Assembly (NCBI RefSeq): GCF_913777145.1
Contig: NZ_CAJYPS010000024.1
Location: 124,001 to 188,000, forward strand
DNA from: an uncultured Roseateles sp.
GTDB lineage: Bacteria > Pseudomonadota > Gammaproteobacteria > Burkholderiales > Burkholderiaceae_C
DNA: 64,000 bases
Direction of reading: 5' to 3'
Below the pieces are notes generated by a model. The model searched no databases and was not told the origin of the DNA. It saw only the letters and a program-made list of their open reading frames with translations. This document shows positions 38,697 through 50,009 of this stretch, piece by piece. Made by a program: the position numbers and the translations under genes. The first letter of the stretch is position 1. Each line of letters starts with the position of its first letter.

Positions 38697-40691
38697 ATGA
38701 CCTCGCTGGACCTCGCCCTGCTGTATCTGATGGCTGCCGTACTGGGCGTGGTGGTCTGCCGCTCGCTGAAGCTGCCGCCCATGCTGGGCTATCTGGCGGT
38801 GGGCGTCGTGATCGGGCCGAACGCGCTCGCGTTCGCGCACGATTCGGCCGGCATCCGCTATCTGGCGGAGTTCGGCGTGGTGTTCCTGATGTTCTCCATC
38901 GGCCTGGAGTTCAACCTGCCCAAGCTGCGCGCGCTGCGCACCGCGGTGTTCGGCATCGGCATGGCCCAGGTGCTGCTGACCGTGCTGGGGGCGATCGCCG
39001 GCAACGGGTTGCTGGTGCTGCTGTTCGGCTGGCTGGGCACGACCTGGCAGCTGGGCTGGCAGGGGGCGCTGGTGCTGGGGGCGGCGGTGGCCATGAGCAG
39101 CACGGCCATCGTCGTGAAGCTGATGGCCGAGCGGCTGGAGCTGGAGAGCCCGCACGGCAAGCTGGTGGTGGGCGTGCTGCTGTTCCAGGATCTGGCCGTG
39201 GTGCCGCTGCTGGTGCTGATCCCGGCGCTGAACAGCAGCGGCGCCGAGATGGCCACCGCGCTCGCACTGGCCGGCCTCAAGGCCTGCGTGCTGCTGGGCC
39301 TGCTGCTGTACGGCGGCCAGCGCCTGATGCGCTGGTGGCTCACGCTGGTGGCGCGGCGCAAGAGCGACGAGCTGTTCATGCTCAACCTGCTGCTGGTGAC
39401 GCTGGGCCTGGCCTGGCTGACCGAGCATTTCGGGCTGAGCCTGGCGCTGGGCGCCTTCATCGCCGGCATGCTGATCTCGGAGACCGAGTACCGCCACCAG
39501 GTGGAGACCGACATCCGGCCCTTCCACGATGTGCTGCTGGGCCTGTTCTTCATCACCATCGGCATGCGGCTGGACTGGCGCCCGCTGTGGGACCAGTGGC
39601 CGCTGGTGGCGCTGCTGCTGATGCTGCCGGTGCTGGCCAAGTTCGCGCTGATCGCAGCGCTGGCGCGGCTGTTCAAGGCCGAGCCGGGCGTGGCGCTGCG
39701 CACCGGCCTGTATCTCGCGCAGGCCGGCGAGTTCGGCTTCGTCGTGCTGACGCTGGGCGCCGAGCACGGCCTGGTGGCGGCCCAGTGGGTCAGCCCGGTG
39801 CTGGCCAGCATGGTGCTGTCCATGCTGCTGACGCCGCTGATCGTGATGAACGCCAACCGCATCGTGATGAAGCTGTCCAGCAGCGACTGGCTGATGCAGT
39901 CGGTGGCGCTGACCAGCATCGCGAAGAAGGCGATCAAGAAGGAGGCCCACGTCATCATCTGCGGCTACGGCCGCAGCGGGCAAAACCTGGCCCGGCTGCT
40001 GGGCGGCGAGGGCATTCCCTACATGGCGCTGGACCTGGACCCCGACCGCGTGCGCCAGGCCGCCGCGGCCGGCCAGAGCGTGGTGTTCGGCGACGCGGCC
40101 AAGGTGCAGAGCCTGATGGCGGCCGGCCTCGCGCGCGCCAGCGCGGTGGTGGTGAGCTACCACGACACCCCCTCGGCGCTGAAGATCCTGCATCTGGTGC
40201 AGACCCACGCGCCGCAGGTGCCGGTGATCGTGCGCACCATTGACGACAGCGACCTGGAGCGGCTGCGCGCGGCCGGCGCCACCGAGGTCGTGCCCGAGGC
40301 CATCGAGGGCTCGCTGATGCTGGCCTCGCACGCGCTGGTGCTGGTGGGCGTGCCCATGCGCCGGGTGATACGCATCACACGCGACGCGCGCGACCGCCGC
40401 TACAGCCTGCTGCGCGGCTACTTCCACGGCGCCGACGACGGCAGCGGCGACGAGCTGGAGCAGGAGCGTCTGGCCTCGGTCACGCTGGCCCAGGCCAGCC
40501 CCTGGGCCGGCCACCAGCTGGGCGAGCTGGCGCTGCACGCGGTGGGCGTGCAGGTGGTGACGGTGCGACGCGCCAGCGGCGGCGTGGCACCGGCCTCGGA
40601 CGAGCTGGCGCTGGCCGGCGGCGACACCCTGGTGCTGGCCGGCCTGCCGGCGGCGCTGGGCGCGGCCGAGGCCAAGCTGCTGGGCGGCTGA
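38697..40691 (+). CDS. CPA2 family potassium/proton antiporter (KefB/KefC-like) with TrkA domains
   Basis: 664 residues. About 12 to 13 membrane helices (residues 1-385) form a CPA2 exchanger with FLMFSIGLEFNLPKLR and LGAFIAGMLISET. Then come a TrkA-N Rossmann domain (VIICGYGRSGQNLARLL; NAD-binding) and a TrkA-C domain to the end. Such proteins export potassium in exchange for protons and are gated by nucleotides or thiol conjugates. No KefF/KefG partner is adjacent. It is divergent from gdhA with a 195-bp gap. Confidence 0.92.
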   Translation: MTSLDLALLYLMAAVLGVVVCRSLKLPPMLGYLAVGVVIGPNALAFAHDSAGIRYLAEFGVVFLMFSIGLEFNLPKLRALRTAVFGIGMAQVLLTVLGAIAGNGLLVLLFGWLGTTWQLGWQGALVLGAAVAMSSTAIVVKLMAERLELESPHGKLVVGVLLFQDLAVVPLLVLIPALNSSGAEMATALALAGLKACVLLGLLLYGGQRLMRWWLTLVARRKSDELFMLNLLLVTLGLAWLTEHFGLSLALGAFIAGMLISETEYRHQVETDIRPFHDVLLGLFFITIGMRLDWRPLWDQWPLVALLLMLPVLAKFALIAALARLFKAEPGVALRTGLYLAQAGEFGFVVLTLGAEHGLVAAQWVSPVLASMVLSMLLTPLIVMNANRIVMKLSSSDWLMQSVALTSIAKKAIKKEAHVIICGYGRSGQNLARLLGGEGIPYMALDLDPDRVRQAAAAGQSVVFGDAAKVQSLMAAGLARASAVVVSYHDTPSALKILHLVQTHAPQVPVIVRTIDDSDLERLRAAGATEVVPEAIEGSLMLASHALVLVGVPMRRVIRITRDARDRRYSLLRGYFHGADDGSGDELEQERLASVTLAQASPWAGHQLGELALHAVGVQVVTVRRASGGVAPASDELALAGGDTLVLAGLPAALGAAEAKLLGG

Positions 40692-40787
40692 TCGGGGCGG
40701 TGTCTCGAATGCGGCAGATTGCCGCCTCGGTGACAAGCGCCGGCGCAACGCTGCGACACACTGCGGCCATCCGATTGCGGAGCCACC

Positions 40788-42050
<1,263 letters not shown>

Positions 42051-42105
42051 TCGCGCGGGGAGCGCTGACAGAATCGGCGCATCCCCACCCCCGCCCGCCT
42101 GCTGC

Positions 42106-43404
42106 ATGCTGAAGCGCCGCTCGGCCCTGGTTCTCCTGTCCACCCTGCCGGCCCTGGCCACCGTCGGCTGCAGCGACCCCCAGGGCCAGGCCCGCAGCGC
42201 GATCAACGCCGCCTGGCATCGCCGTGACCTGACGGACGGTCTGCTGACCCCCTGGCTCACGCACGCGCCGCGCCCCGACGGCAGCTTCCAGCTCGCGTTC
42301 GAGCGCCACTGGCAGCCCCGCGGCGACGCCGGGCAGACGCTGGCCGGCCAGGCGCGCTTCATCCACGCGCTGGCGCTGGGCCACGAGGCCACGCAGGACG
42401 CCCGCATGCTGGAGCTCGCGCGCCGCGGTGCTGACCAGCTGCTGGCGCGCTTCCGAGACACCGAGCACGGCGGCTTCTTCCCGGTGCTGGGGCCCGACGG
42501 CCAGCCACCACGCACGCCGCTCAAGCGCGCCGAAGACCACGCGCTGGCCACACTGGCGCTGGCCGAGCTCTACCGCGTGGGCCGCGACGAGCGCTTCCGC
42601 GAGGCCGCGCTGCAGGCCTGGCGCCAGGGCGGTGCCCGCCTGCGCGACCCGCTGGGCGGCCTGGCCGACGAGGCCTCGCGCGAGTTCCAGCCCCGGCCCG
42701 GCCCGCGCACGCTGCAGCCGCTGCTGCACATGTTCGAGGCGCTGCAGGTGCTGCATGCGATCAGCGGCGCCGAGGACGTGCGCGACGCCGCCCGCGGCCT
42801 GGGCGACTTCGTCAGCTACAAGCTGCTGCAGGGCCTGCCCGAGACCAGCGGCGGCGGTGCACGCCTGCCCGAGGCCTTCGACGAGGCCTGGGTGGCCCGG
42901 CCCGGCAAGGCCGCCGGCGGCTACTTCGACCTGGGCCACCAGTTCGAGTGCAGCCATCTGCTGGCCCGCGGGGTGGCGGTGTCGCCGGTCTACGCCCAGG
43001 TGTCCGAGCGGGTGCTGGCCTATGCGCTGGCCGAGGGCTATGACGAGGTCGACGGCGGCTGCCTGGCCCGCACCTTCCCCGACCCCGGCCTCAAGCCCGA
43101 CCCCGCCAAGGGCTGGTGGCAGCAGGCCGAATGCCTGCACGCGCTGGTGGTGGCGGCCCAGGCCAGTGGCCGCGCCGACCTGTGGCGCCGCTACGAGCAG
43201 ACGCTGGACCTGGTCCGCAACGAGCTGGTGGACGACGAGGCCGGCGGCTGGCGCGCCGCCGACGCGCTGCCCTGCCAGGCCAGCAGCTGCCGCGACGAAC
43301 AACCCGAGCCCTGGCACATGGTCAGGCTGCACCACACGGCGCTGCGCCTGGCCGGGGCGCTGCCCGCACCCGGCGGCGCGTCCGCGGCGGCCTCGGCCGC
43401 CTGA
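42106..43404 (+). CDS. AGE family epimerase/isomerase-like protein, probable lipoprotein
   Basis: 432 residues. The (alpha/alpha)6-barrel of N-acylglucosamine 2-epimerase/aldose-ketose isomerases is suggested by FQLAFERHWQPRG, MFEALQVLHAISG, FDLGHQFECSHLL and KGWWQQAECLHALV. The N-terminus MLKRRSALVLLSTLPALATVGC looks like a lipoprotein signal with lipobox TVGC, unusual because characterised AGE enzymes are cytosolic. A periplasmic sugar isomerase or a non-catalytic relative are both possible. Confidence 0.8.
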   Translation: MLKRRSALVLLSTLPALATVGCSDPQGQARSAINAAWHRRDLTDGLLTPWLTHAPRPDGSFQLAFERHWQPRGDAGQTLAGQARFIHALALGHEATQDARMLELARRGADQLLARFRDTEHGGFFPVLGPDGQPPRTPLKRAEDHALATLALAELYRVGRDERFREAALQAWRQGGARLRDPLGGLADEASREFQPRPGPRTLQPLLHMFEALQVLHAISGAEDVRDAARGLGDFVSYKLLQGLPETSGGGARLPEAFDEAWVARPGKAAGGYFDLGHQFECSHLLARGVAVSPVYAQVSERVLAYALAEGYDEVDGGCLARTFPDPGLKPDPAKGWWQQAECLHALVVAAQASGRADLWRRYEQTLDLVRNELVDDEAGGWRAADALPCQASSCRDEQPEPWHMVRLHHTALRLAGALPAPGGASAAASAA

Positions 43405-43487
43405 GACCGGGCGGGGCCAACCCTTTGGCGGGATGCAGCGGCCGGCCGCAACCCTTAGGATGCGCCGCTTGATCTGACGAGGACACG

Positions 43488-43964
43488 ATGGACCTGCCTG
43501 CCCACCAGCTCACGATGACGGTGCTGATGACGCCCGACACCGCCAACTTCTCCGGCAATGTGCACGGCGGCAACCTGCTGAAGCTGCTGGACCAGGTGGC
43601 CTATGCCTGCGCCAGCCGCTACGCCGGGCGCTACGTGGTGACGCTGTCGGTGGACCGCGTGATCTTCCGCCAGCCCATCCACGTGGGCGAGCTGGTAAGC
43701 TTTCTGGCCAGCATCAACCACACCGGCAAGTCCTCGATGGAAGTGGGCATCAAGGTGGTGGCCGAGAACATCCGCACCCAGGAGGTGCGGCATGTGAACA
43801 GCTGCTACTTCACCATGGTGGCGGTGGACGACAACAACAAGCCGGTGGCCGTGCCGCCGCTGCGGCCCTTCACGCCCGAGGAGCGCCGCCGCCACGACGC
43901 CGCGATCGCGCGCAAGCGTGCCCGCGAGGCGCTGGAGCGCGCCGAGCCGCCCGCGTCGGCCTGA
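43488..43964 (+). CDS. Acyl-CoA thioesterase, hotdog fold
   Basis: 158 residues of the YciA/acyl-CoA hydrolase type: TPDTANFSGNVHGGNLLKLLDQ with the catalytic Asp region, then VVTLSVDRVIFRQPIHVGELV and a basic C-terminal tail. It hydrolyses acyl-CoAs to free acid and CoA in the cytoplasm; chain preference is not predictable. Ribosome site GACGAGG precedes the start. It lies in a run of same-strand metabolic genes. Confidence 0.92.
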   Translation: MDLPAHQLTMTVLMTPDTANFSGNVHGGNLLKLLDQVAYACASRYAGRYVVTLSVDRVIFRQPIHVGELVSFLASINHTGKSSMEVGIKVVAENIRTQEVRHVNSCYFTMVAVDDNNKPVAVPPLRPFTPEERRRHDAAIARKRAREALERAEPPASA

Positions 43965-44000
43965 GCGCCCGGGCAGGCGCCGCAACGGGGACAATGGCCC

Positions 44001-44234
44001 ATGGCCAAGACCCCACCCCGCCTCAGCCCGGACGAGATCCAGCGCGTCATCGCGACCGCCTGGGAAGACAAGCCGCCCTACAACAAGGTGCTGCTGGAGC
44101 ACGGCATAGGCCACGGCGCGCTGGTGGCGCTGCTCAAGCGCGAACTGACCCCCGCGGCCTTCAAGCTCTGGAGCGCCCGCGGCAAGGCGGCCAAGCCCGA
44201 CACCCGCAAGTCCACCTTCCCCTACGGCCGCTGA
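44001..44234 (+). CDS. Small DUF2805 / TIGR03643 family protein
   Basis: 77 residues. LSPDEIQRVIATAWEDKPPYNKV, GHGALVALLKRELTPAAFKLW and the short basic end match the conserved pattern of the DUF2805/TIGR03643 family, which has a helix-turn-helix-like look but no known function. The gene ends four bases before the GTG of the lactonase gene, so the two are probably co-transcribed. Confidence 0.82.
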   Translation: MAKTPPRLSPDEIQRVIATAWEDKPPYNKVLLEHGIGHGALVALLKRELTPAAFKLWSARGKAAKPDTRKSTFPYGR

Positions 44235-44238
44235 CCCC

Positions 44239-45153
44239 GTGAACACGCCCACCGCACTCCGACTCGCGCTGCCCCAGACCGCCACGCTGGGCGAAGGCCT
44301 GCACTGGCACCCGGCCAGCGGCCGCTGGTGGTGGACCGACATCGAGGCCCGCGCGATCTACGCCTGGACGCCCGGCGCCGCCGACACGCTGCGCGTGCAC
44401 CTGCCCGAGCGCGTGGGCTGCTTCGTGCACAGCCGCTCGGGCGCGCTGCTGCTGGGCATGGCCGGCCGGCTGGCCCGCCTGCATCTGCCCGACCTGCAGG
44501 CCGTGGGCGAGCTGAAGCTGCAGCCCCACACGCTGGAGCCGGTGGAGCAGCAGCTGCCCACCACCCGCGTGAATGACGGCCGCTGCGACCGCGCCGGCCA
44601 GCTGGTGTTCGGCACGCTGGACGAGGCCCGGCCGCGCCAGCCCCTAGGCAGCTTCTACCAATACTCGCTCACCCACGGCCTGCGCCGCCTGGCGCTGGAC
44701 GGCGTGGCCATCGCCAACAGCATCTGCTTCAGCCCGGACGGCCGGCGCATGCACTACTGCGACACGCTGACCCGCCGCCTGATGGTGTGCGACTACGACG
44801 CCGCCAGCGCCGAGGTGAGCGCGCCGCGCCTGTTCGCGCAGAAGGACCTGGCCGACGCCTGGCCCGACGGCTCCACCATGGACGCAGACGGCCACCTGTG
44901 GAACGCCGAATGGGGCCATGGCAGCGTGGCGCGCTATGCGCCCGACGGCAGCCTGGTGGCGCGCTACACGCTGGCCGCGCCCCACGTGACCTGCCCCGCA
45001 CTCGGCGGCCCGGCGGGCGACGAGCTGATGGTGACCACCGCGCGCGAGGAGATGAGCCACGAGCAGCTGGCCGCCTGGCCGCTGGCGGGCAGCCTGTTCG
45101 GCCTGCGGCTGCCGGCCGGGCTCTACCTGCCCGAGGTGCTGTTCGCGGATTGA
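44239..45153 (+). CDS. SMP-30/gluconolactonase/LRE family protein
   Basis: 304 residues from a GTG at 44239. It is a six-bladed beta-propeller lactonase with metal-site segments LGEGLHWHP (Glu), TRVNDGRCDRAGQL (Asn-Asp), IANSICFSPDGRRMHYCD (Asn) and WPDGSTMDADGHLWNAEWG (Asp). Family enzymes open sugar lactones such as gluconolactone or arabinolactone with a divalent metal. No sugar pathway genes are adjacent to fix the substrate. It is convergent with mnmE. Confidence 0.9.
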   Translation: MNTPTALRLALPQTATLGEGLHWHPASGRWWWTDIEARAIYAWTPGAADTLRVHLPERVGCFVHSRSGALLLGMAGRLARLHLPDLQAVGELKLQPHTLEPVEQQLPTTRVNDGRCDRAGQLVFGTLDEARPRQPLGSFYQYSLTHGLRRLALDGVAIANSICFSPDGRRMHYCDTLTRRLMVCDYDAASAEVSAPRLFAQKDLADAWPDGSTMDADGHLWNAEWGHGSVARYAPDGSLVARYTLAAPHVTCPALGGPAGDELMVTTAREEMSHEQLAAWPLAGSLFGLRLPAGLYLPEVLFAD

Positions 45154-45171
45154 GCGTGGCGGGGGCGTCGG

Positions 45172-46542
45172 CTACTTGCCGATGCAGAAGCTGCTGAAGA
45201 TCACGCCCAGCAGCTCGTCCGCCGAGAAGGCGCCGGTGATCTCGCCGAGCGCGTCATGCGCCAGGCGCAGCTCCTCGGCCAGAAGGTCCAGCGCGGCGTC
45301 GCGCTGCGCGGCCACCTCGCGCGCCAGCGCCAGGTGCTCGGCCGTGCGGGCCAGCGCCTGCACATGGCGCTCGCGGGCGATGAACAGGCCCTCGGGCACG
45401 GCCTGCCAGCCCGCGGTGGCCAGCAGGCGCTGGCGCAGCGCTTCCAGGCCCTCGCCGGTCTTGAGGCTGAGCGCGATCTCGCCGGCCGGCGGCTCGCCCA
45501 GATCGGTCTTGTTGAACACCTGCACGATGCGGCCCGCGTCCACAGGGGCCAGCCGCGCACGTATGCGCTCGTCCTCGGCCTCGTAGTCGGCCTGGCCCAC
45601 ACGGCCCAGGTCGTGCAGGAACAGCACCACGTCGGCCTCGGCAATCGCGTCCCAGCTGCGTGACACGCCGATGCGCTCCACCTCGTCGGCCGTGTCGTCG
45701 CGCAGGCCGGCGGTGTCGGTGATGTGCAGCGGCACACCTTCGATCTGAATCGTCTGGCTGACCTTGTCGCGCGTGGTGCCGGGGATGGGCGTGACGATGG
45801 CCAGCTCGGCACCGGCCAGTGCGTTCAGCAGCGAGCTCTTGCCCACATTGGGCTGGCCGGCCAGCACCACCTTGAGGCCGTCGCGCAGCAGTGCACCCTG
45901 CCGGGTGCGCGCCTGCACCGCGCCCAGTTGGGCGGTCAGGCGATCCAGCCGACCGAAGGCGTCGGCCTTCTCCAGGAAGTCGATCTCCTCCTCGGGGAAG
46001 TCCAGCGTCGCCTCGACCAGCATGCGCAGCTGGATCAGCTGGTCGCGCAGCAGGCCCACCTCGTGGCTGAGCGCGCCGCCCAACGCGCGGCTGGCGCTGC
46101 GCGCGGCGGCCTCGGTGCTGGCGTCTATGAGGTCGGCCACGGCCTCGGCCTGGGCCAGGTCCAGCTTGCCGTTCAGGAACGCGCGCTGCGTGAACTCGCC
46201 CGGCTCGGCCAGGCGCACGCCCAAGTCCGCGCCGGCCTCGATGACACGCGCCAGCAGCAGCTGCATCACGACGGCGCCGCCATGGGCCTGCAGCTCCAGC
46301 ACATGCTCGCCGGTGTAGGAATGCGGCGCCGGGAAGTGCAGCGCCAGGCCCTGGTCTATGGGCGCACCGGCCGCATCGCGGAAGGGCAAATAGTGGGCCT
46401 CGCGCGGGCGCAGCGGGCGGGCGCAGACCGCTAAGATCAACGGGGACAGGTCTTGCGGTGAAGACACGCGCACGATGCCCACCGCGCCCCGACCGGGAGC
46501 GGTGGCGATGGCAGCGATGGAGTCGGCATGGCGAGACAGCAT
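45172..46542 (-). CDS. mnmE: tRNA uridine-5-carboxymethylaminomethyl(34) synthesis GTPase MnmE
   Basis: 456 residues. With MnmG it modifies the wobble uridine of several tRNAs. The tetrahydrofolate-binding N-terminal domain ([21 protein letters not shown]), helical domain and inserted G domain are present: G1 [10 protein letters not shown]2 TTRD, G3 DTAGLRD, G4 NKTD. The C-terminus is the essential CIGK. The start MLSRHADS was chosen because it matches family N-termini; the frame is open 23 codons further. In this order of bacteria it commonly sits in the yidC/rnpA neighbourhood; here about 7.4 kb of kinase and lipoprotein genes separate them. Confidence 0.97.
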   Translation of the reverse strand: MLSRHADSIAAIATAPGRGAVGIVRVSSPQDLSPLILAVCARPLRPREAHYLPFRDAAGAPIDQGLALHFPAPHSYTGEHVLELQAHGGAVVMQLLLARVIEAGADLGVRLAEPGEFTQRAFLNGKLDLAQAEAVADLIDASTEAAARSASRALGGALSHEVGLLRDQLIQLRMLVEATLDFPEEEIDFLEKADAFGRLDRLTAQLGAVQARTRQGALLRDGLKVVLAGQPNVGKSSLLNALAGAELAIVTPIPGTTRDKVSQTIQIEGVPLHITDTAGLRDDTADEVERIGVSRSWDAIAEADVVLFLHDLGRVGQADYEAEDERIRARLAPVDAGRIVQVFNKTDLGEPPAGEIALSLKTGEGLEALRQRLLATAGWQAVPEGLFIARERHVQALARTAEHLALAREVAAQRDAALDLLAEELRLAHDALGEITGAFSADELLGVIFSSFCIGK

Positions 46543-46601
46543 GGCCCTATTGTCGAACCAGGCGCCGCCCCGGCCCTTCCCTTTCCCGCCGCCGTTCACC
46601 C

Positions 46602-47138
46602 GTGAGTTCATCGCCTAACGCTGACCCTCCTCTACCGGCCGTCGACGCCGGCCTGCGCGAAGAGCTCTACCGGGAGCTGCGCCAGATGGCGCGCCAGCGG
46701 CTGCGACGCAGCGGCCCCCTGACCCTGTTGGACACCACGGCGCTGGTGCACGAGAGCTGGCTCAAGCTGGAGCGCCAGGCCACCTGGCAGGGCATGGCGC
46801 GTGATCACTTCCTGGCCTATGCCGCCACGGTGATGCGCTCCATCGTGGTGGACTATGCGCGCGCGCGCCTGGCCCAGCAGCGCGGCGGCGGCGCCACCCA
46901 TGTGCCGCTGGACGAGCTGCCCACGCTGGCGCACCGCGACGAGGAGTACCTGCAGATCCACGACGCGCTCAGCGCGCTGGAGCGTCATGACCCGCGCCTG
47001 GCGCGTCTGGTCGAGCTGCGCTTCTTCGTCGGACTGGAAGAGACCGAGTGCGCCGAGGCGCTGGGGCAGTCGCGTCGCACCGTGCAGCGCGACTGGCAGA
47101 AGGCCCGTGCGCTGCTGTGGGACGCCCTGCAGCCATGA
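46602..47138 (+). CDS. ECF-type sigma factor (TIGR02999/ECF43-like) linked to a Ser/Thr kinase
   Basis: 178 residues from a GTG at 46602 (the frame continues upstream into antisense mnmE; no good ribosome site is visible). Region 2 is [18 protein letters not shown] through [19 protein letters not shown]; region 4 is [20 protein letters not shown] and [17 protein letters not shown]. The length and the SIVVDYAR and LPTL features recall the TIGR02999 (Sig-70_X6) group. Such sigma factors are typically encoded beside receptor-like Ser/Thr kinases that activate them by phosphorylation, as shown for a Vibrio relative. Its stop overlaps the kinase start (ATGA). Confidence 0.9.
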   Translation: MSSSPNADPPLPAVDAGLREELYRELRQMARQRLRRSGPLTLLDTTALVHESWLKLERQATWQGMARDHFLAYAATVMRSIVVDYARARLAQQRGGGATHVPLDELPTLAHRDEEYLQIHDALSALERHDPRLARLVELRFFVGLEETECAEALGQSRRTVQRDWQKARALLWDALQP

Positions 47139-49945
47139 ACCCCGCGCTGCTGGCGCACTGGGCCGAGCTGGAACCCCTTCTGGATCACGCGCTGACGCTG
47201 CCGCCCGAGCAGCGCCAGCAGTTTCTGGACACCCTGCCAGCTGAGCAGCAGCGCTGGCGGGACGCGCTGCAGCGGCTGCTGCGGGCCGAGGCCGAGGCGG
47301 TCGAGGCCGGCTTCCTGGAGCACGCCGCCACCCTGACCTCGGGCACGAGCTCGGGGAGCCCCGGCGGCGCGACCGCCTGGCAGGCCGGTCAGCAGGTGGG
47401 CCCCTGGGTGCTCATCGAAGAACTGGGCCGCGGCGGCATGGCCAGCGTGTGGCGGGCGCGCCCGCACAGCGGCGACTTCCAGCGTGAGGTGGCACTCAAG
47501 CTGCCGCACAGCCCCGCGCCCGGCTGGCTGGAGCGCCTCAAGCGTGAGCGTGACCTGCTGGCGCGGCTGCAGCACGCGGGCATCGCGCGGCTGTACGACG
47601 CCGGCGTGGATGCCCAGGGCCTGCCCTGGCTGGCGATGGAATGCGTGCAGGGGCGCGACATCCTGGCCTGGTGCGACACCCGGCGGGCCGACCTGCACCA
47701 GCGCCTGGACCTGCTGCTCCAGGCCGCCGATGCGCTGCAGTACGCACACAGCCGCCTGGTGCTGCACCGGGACATCAAGCCCGCCAACGTGATGGTGCAG
47801 GACGACGGCCAGGTGCGGCTGCTGGACTTCGGCATCGCACGCAGCCTGGCGGCCGCCGACGGCGAAGCCGCGCTGACACAGCTGGGCCAGCGCCCCATGA
47901 CACCGGAATACGCCTCGCCCGAGCAGGTGCGCGGCGAGGAGCCCGGCATCGCCAGCGACGTCTACGCCTTTGGCGTGCTGGCCTACCGGGTGCTTGCCGG
48001 CGCCAGCCCCTACGCAGCGGCTGCGCCGACCTCGCGCCACGCGCTGGAACGCGCCGTGCTGGAGACCGAGCCCTCCGCGCCCTCCGCTGCGGCGGGGGAG
48101 GCGGCCACCGCCCGGGCGCTGCGCGGCGACCTGGACGCCATCGTGCTGAAGGCGCTGGCCAAGGAGCCCGCGCGCCGCTACCCGACGATGGACGCACTGG
48201 CCGCCGACCTGCGCCGCCATCTGGCAGGCGAGCCTGTGCAGGCGCGCCCGCCGAGTTGGCGCTACCGTGCCGGCCGCTTCGTCGTGCGCCACCGCTGGGC
48301 GGTCGCGGCGTCGACGCTGGCGGTGCTGGCGCTGGCGGGGACGGCCGGCTGGGCCTTGCGCAATGCGCACGACCGCGCGCTGGCCGCACGCCGGGCCGAG
48401 GCGCAGTACGCCTTCTTCCGGCAGCTGATCGTCCACGACGAATCCGAGATGTCCGACGTGGCCCACCGCGATGAACGCGTGCAGGATCTGCTCGAGCGCG
48501 CGGCCGTCCGCCTGCCGGACTCGCTGGGTGACGCGCCCGAGGCCCGCTATCAGCTGATGCGCGACCTGGCGCCCATGCTGGACGCGCTGGGAGACGGCGA
48601 GGCTGCGATACGCCTGCTGCAGACCCAGCGCGATCAGGCGCGCAGCAGCCACGGCGAGCACAGCGTCGAGGCGGCCAAGCCGCTGCTGATGCTGGCGCAG
48701 CTGCAGTGCGAGCAACGCAACGACTTCCGCTGCGCGCACGCGCTGGTGCTGCAGGCTTGGCACGCATTCCGTCAGGCCGGCTTGGGCGATGCCGAATGGC
48801 TGGCGGGCAGCGAGGCGCTGGTCGGCTACTTCGGCTGGCGTGCCCGAGGCCGCATAGAGCCGGAGGACATCGAGCATGTGGAGCACGCGGCCGCGCTGCT
48901 GCGCGCCCATCCGCAGACCAAGAGCCTGGCCAATGATGCGCTGGCCCTGCTGTCCGAGATGCAGCTGGCCGCCGGCCACCCCGAACAGGCGCAGGCGGCC
49001 GCCCGGGAGGGCGTGGCCTTCAACCTGCGCTGGCTGGGGCGCGACAACTGGCATACCGCCGAACTGATGAGTCAGGCCAGCAACGCCGCGCTGGCGCGGG
49101 GCCAGTTGGACGAGGCGCTGGACTGGCGGGAACAGGCGCTCGCGATACACGACCGGGTCTGGCCTCGCGGACACCCCTTCCAGGTGCGGGATCGCGCGCT
49201 GCTGGCACGGCTGCTGGTGCTGGGCCGCGACCCCGGCCGGGCGATGCAACTGCTGGCCGAGGCGCGCCGCCTGTCCGGCCAGAGCGGCAGCTCCCTGGGC
49301 CAGCGGCAGCTGCAGCGCCTGCGCCTGGCCGAGCTGATGGTGGCCAACGTGCTGGGTCGCTGGCCGACGGCCGAACCCGACTGCCGGCCCGACATCACGC
49401 CGGCCGAAGACGCGCTGCGCGCGAGCTGGTGGCAGTCCTGTGCGCAGCGCGCACTGCTGGCGGGCGACCCCGGCGCGGCGGATGCCCTGCTGGCCAAGGC
49501 CGAACAGCTGCCACCGCCAGCCGCGCCGGGCTATGTCGAGCTGCGTCGCGCCGAATGGCGGGTCGCACGGGGCGACGCGCCGGCCGCGCAAGCCGCGCTG
49601 AACGCCCTGTTGCGCGAAGCGCCCAGACCCGATGTGCTGCTGCGTGCCGACATCTGGCTGGCGCTGAGCCTGGTCGCGCCGCAGGCCGTGGAGCAGGCGG
49701 CGCTGGCGGCCGAACGAGCGGCGCTGCCCCCCGGCGCTGAGGAAGCAGGCGCCAGGATGGACGAGGCCCGTGCGCGCGCGCTGTGGGTGGCGGGCGAACC
49801 GGAGGACGCCCGCCGCGCACTGGCCGCGGCGCTGCGCTGGCGCGAGAGTCAGCCGACTCAGTCGGGCGGGCTCTGGCTGGCGCGCGTACAGCGCCTGCAG
49901 CGGGACTGGCGCCCGCCCCAGGCCCCGGCGCCGGGCATGCGCTGA
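47135..49945 (+). CDS. Transmembrane Ser/Thr protein kinase with extracytoplasmic TPR-like domain
   Basis: 936 residues. A cytoplasmic N-terminal segment of about 80 residues is followed by a PknB-type kinase domain (about 87-350; GRGGMASVW, VALKLP, LHRDIKPANVM, LDFGIARS, TPEYASPEQ). One membrane helix lies near 390-410 (WAVAASTLAVLALAGTAGWAL), then more than 500 residues of helical repeats that should lie in the periplasm. All catalytic residues are intact. It is translationally coupled to the ECF sigma gene, so the likely flow is periplasmic signal, kinase, sigma phosphorylation, new transcription. The signal is unknown. Confidence 0.92.
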   Translation: MNPALLAHWAELEPLLDHALTLPPEQRQQFLDTLPAEQQRWRDALQRLLRAEAEAVEAGFLEHAATLTSGTSSGSPGGATAWQAGQQVGPWVLIEELGRGGMASVWRARPHSGDFQREVALKLPHSPAPGWLERLKRERDLLARLQHAGIARLYDAGVDAQGLPWLAMECVQGRDILAWCDTRRADLHQRLDLLLQAADALQYAHSRLVLHRDIKPANVMVQDDGQVRLLDFGIARSLAAADGEAALTQLGQRPMTPEYASPEQVRGEEPGIASDVYAFGVLAYRVLAGASPYAAAAPTSRHALERAVLETEPSAPSAAAGEAATARALRGDLDAIVLKALAKEPARRYPTMDALAADLRRHLAGEPVQARPPSWRYRAGRFVVRHRWAVAASTLAVLALAGTAGWALRNAHDRALAARRAEAQYAFFRQLIVHDESEMSDVAHRDERVQDLLERAAVRLPDSLGDAPEARYQLMRDLAPMLDALGDGEAAIRLLQTQRDQARSSHGEHSVEAAKPLLMLAQLQCEQRNDFRCAHALVLQAWHAFRQAGLGDAEWLAGSEALVGYFGWRARGRIEPEDIEHVEHAAALLRAHPQTKSLANDALALLSEMQLAAGHPEQAQAAAREGVAFNLRWLGRDNWHTAELMSQASNAALARGQLDEALDWREQALAIHDRVWPRGHPFQVRDRALLARLLVLGRDPGRAMQLLAEARRLSGQSGSSLGQRQLQRLRLAELMVANVLGRWPTAEPDCRPDITPAEDALRASWWQSCAQRALLAGDPGAADALLAKAEQLPPPAAPGYVELRRAEWRVARGDAPAAQAALNALLREAPRPDVLLRADIWLALSLVAPQAVEQAALAAERAALPPGAEEAGARMDEARARALWVAGEPEDARRALAAALRWRESQPTQSGGLWLARVQRLQRDWRPPQAPAPGMR

Positions 49946-49960
49946 TCTTTCCCTCGTGCG

Positions 49961-49987
49961 ATGGCGCTCGCGGGTGCTGCTTCTCGT
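49961..49987 (+). promoter_or_regulatory. Putative ECF promoter, copy A
   Basis: ATGGCGCT at 49961-49968, 12 bases, TTCTCGT at 49981-49987. The same two blocks at identical spacing occur at 51044 and 52082. The second block contains CGT, as in many ECF -10 elements. Between it and the lipoprotein gene at 50305 lies the palindromic element. Confidence 0.65.
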
Positions 49988-50009
49988 CTATGCAGGCAAG
50001 GCCCTCCCT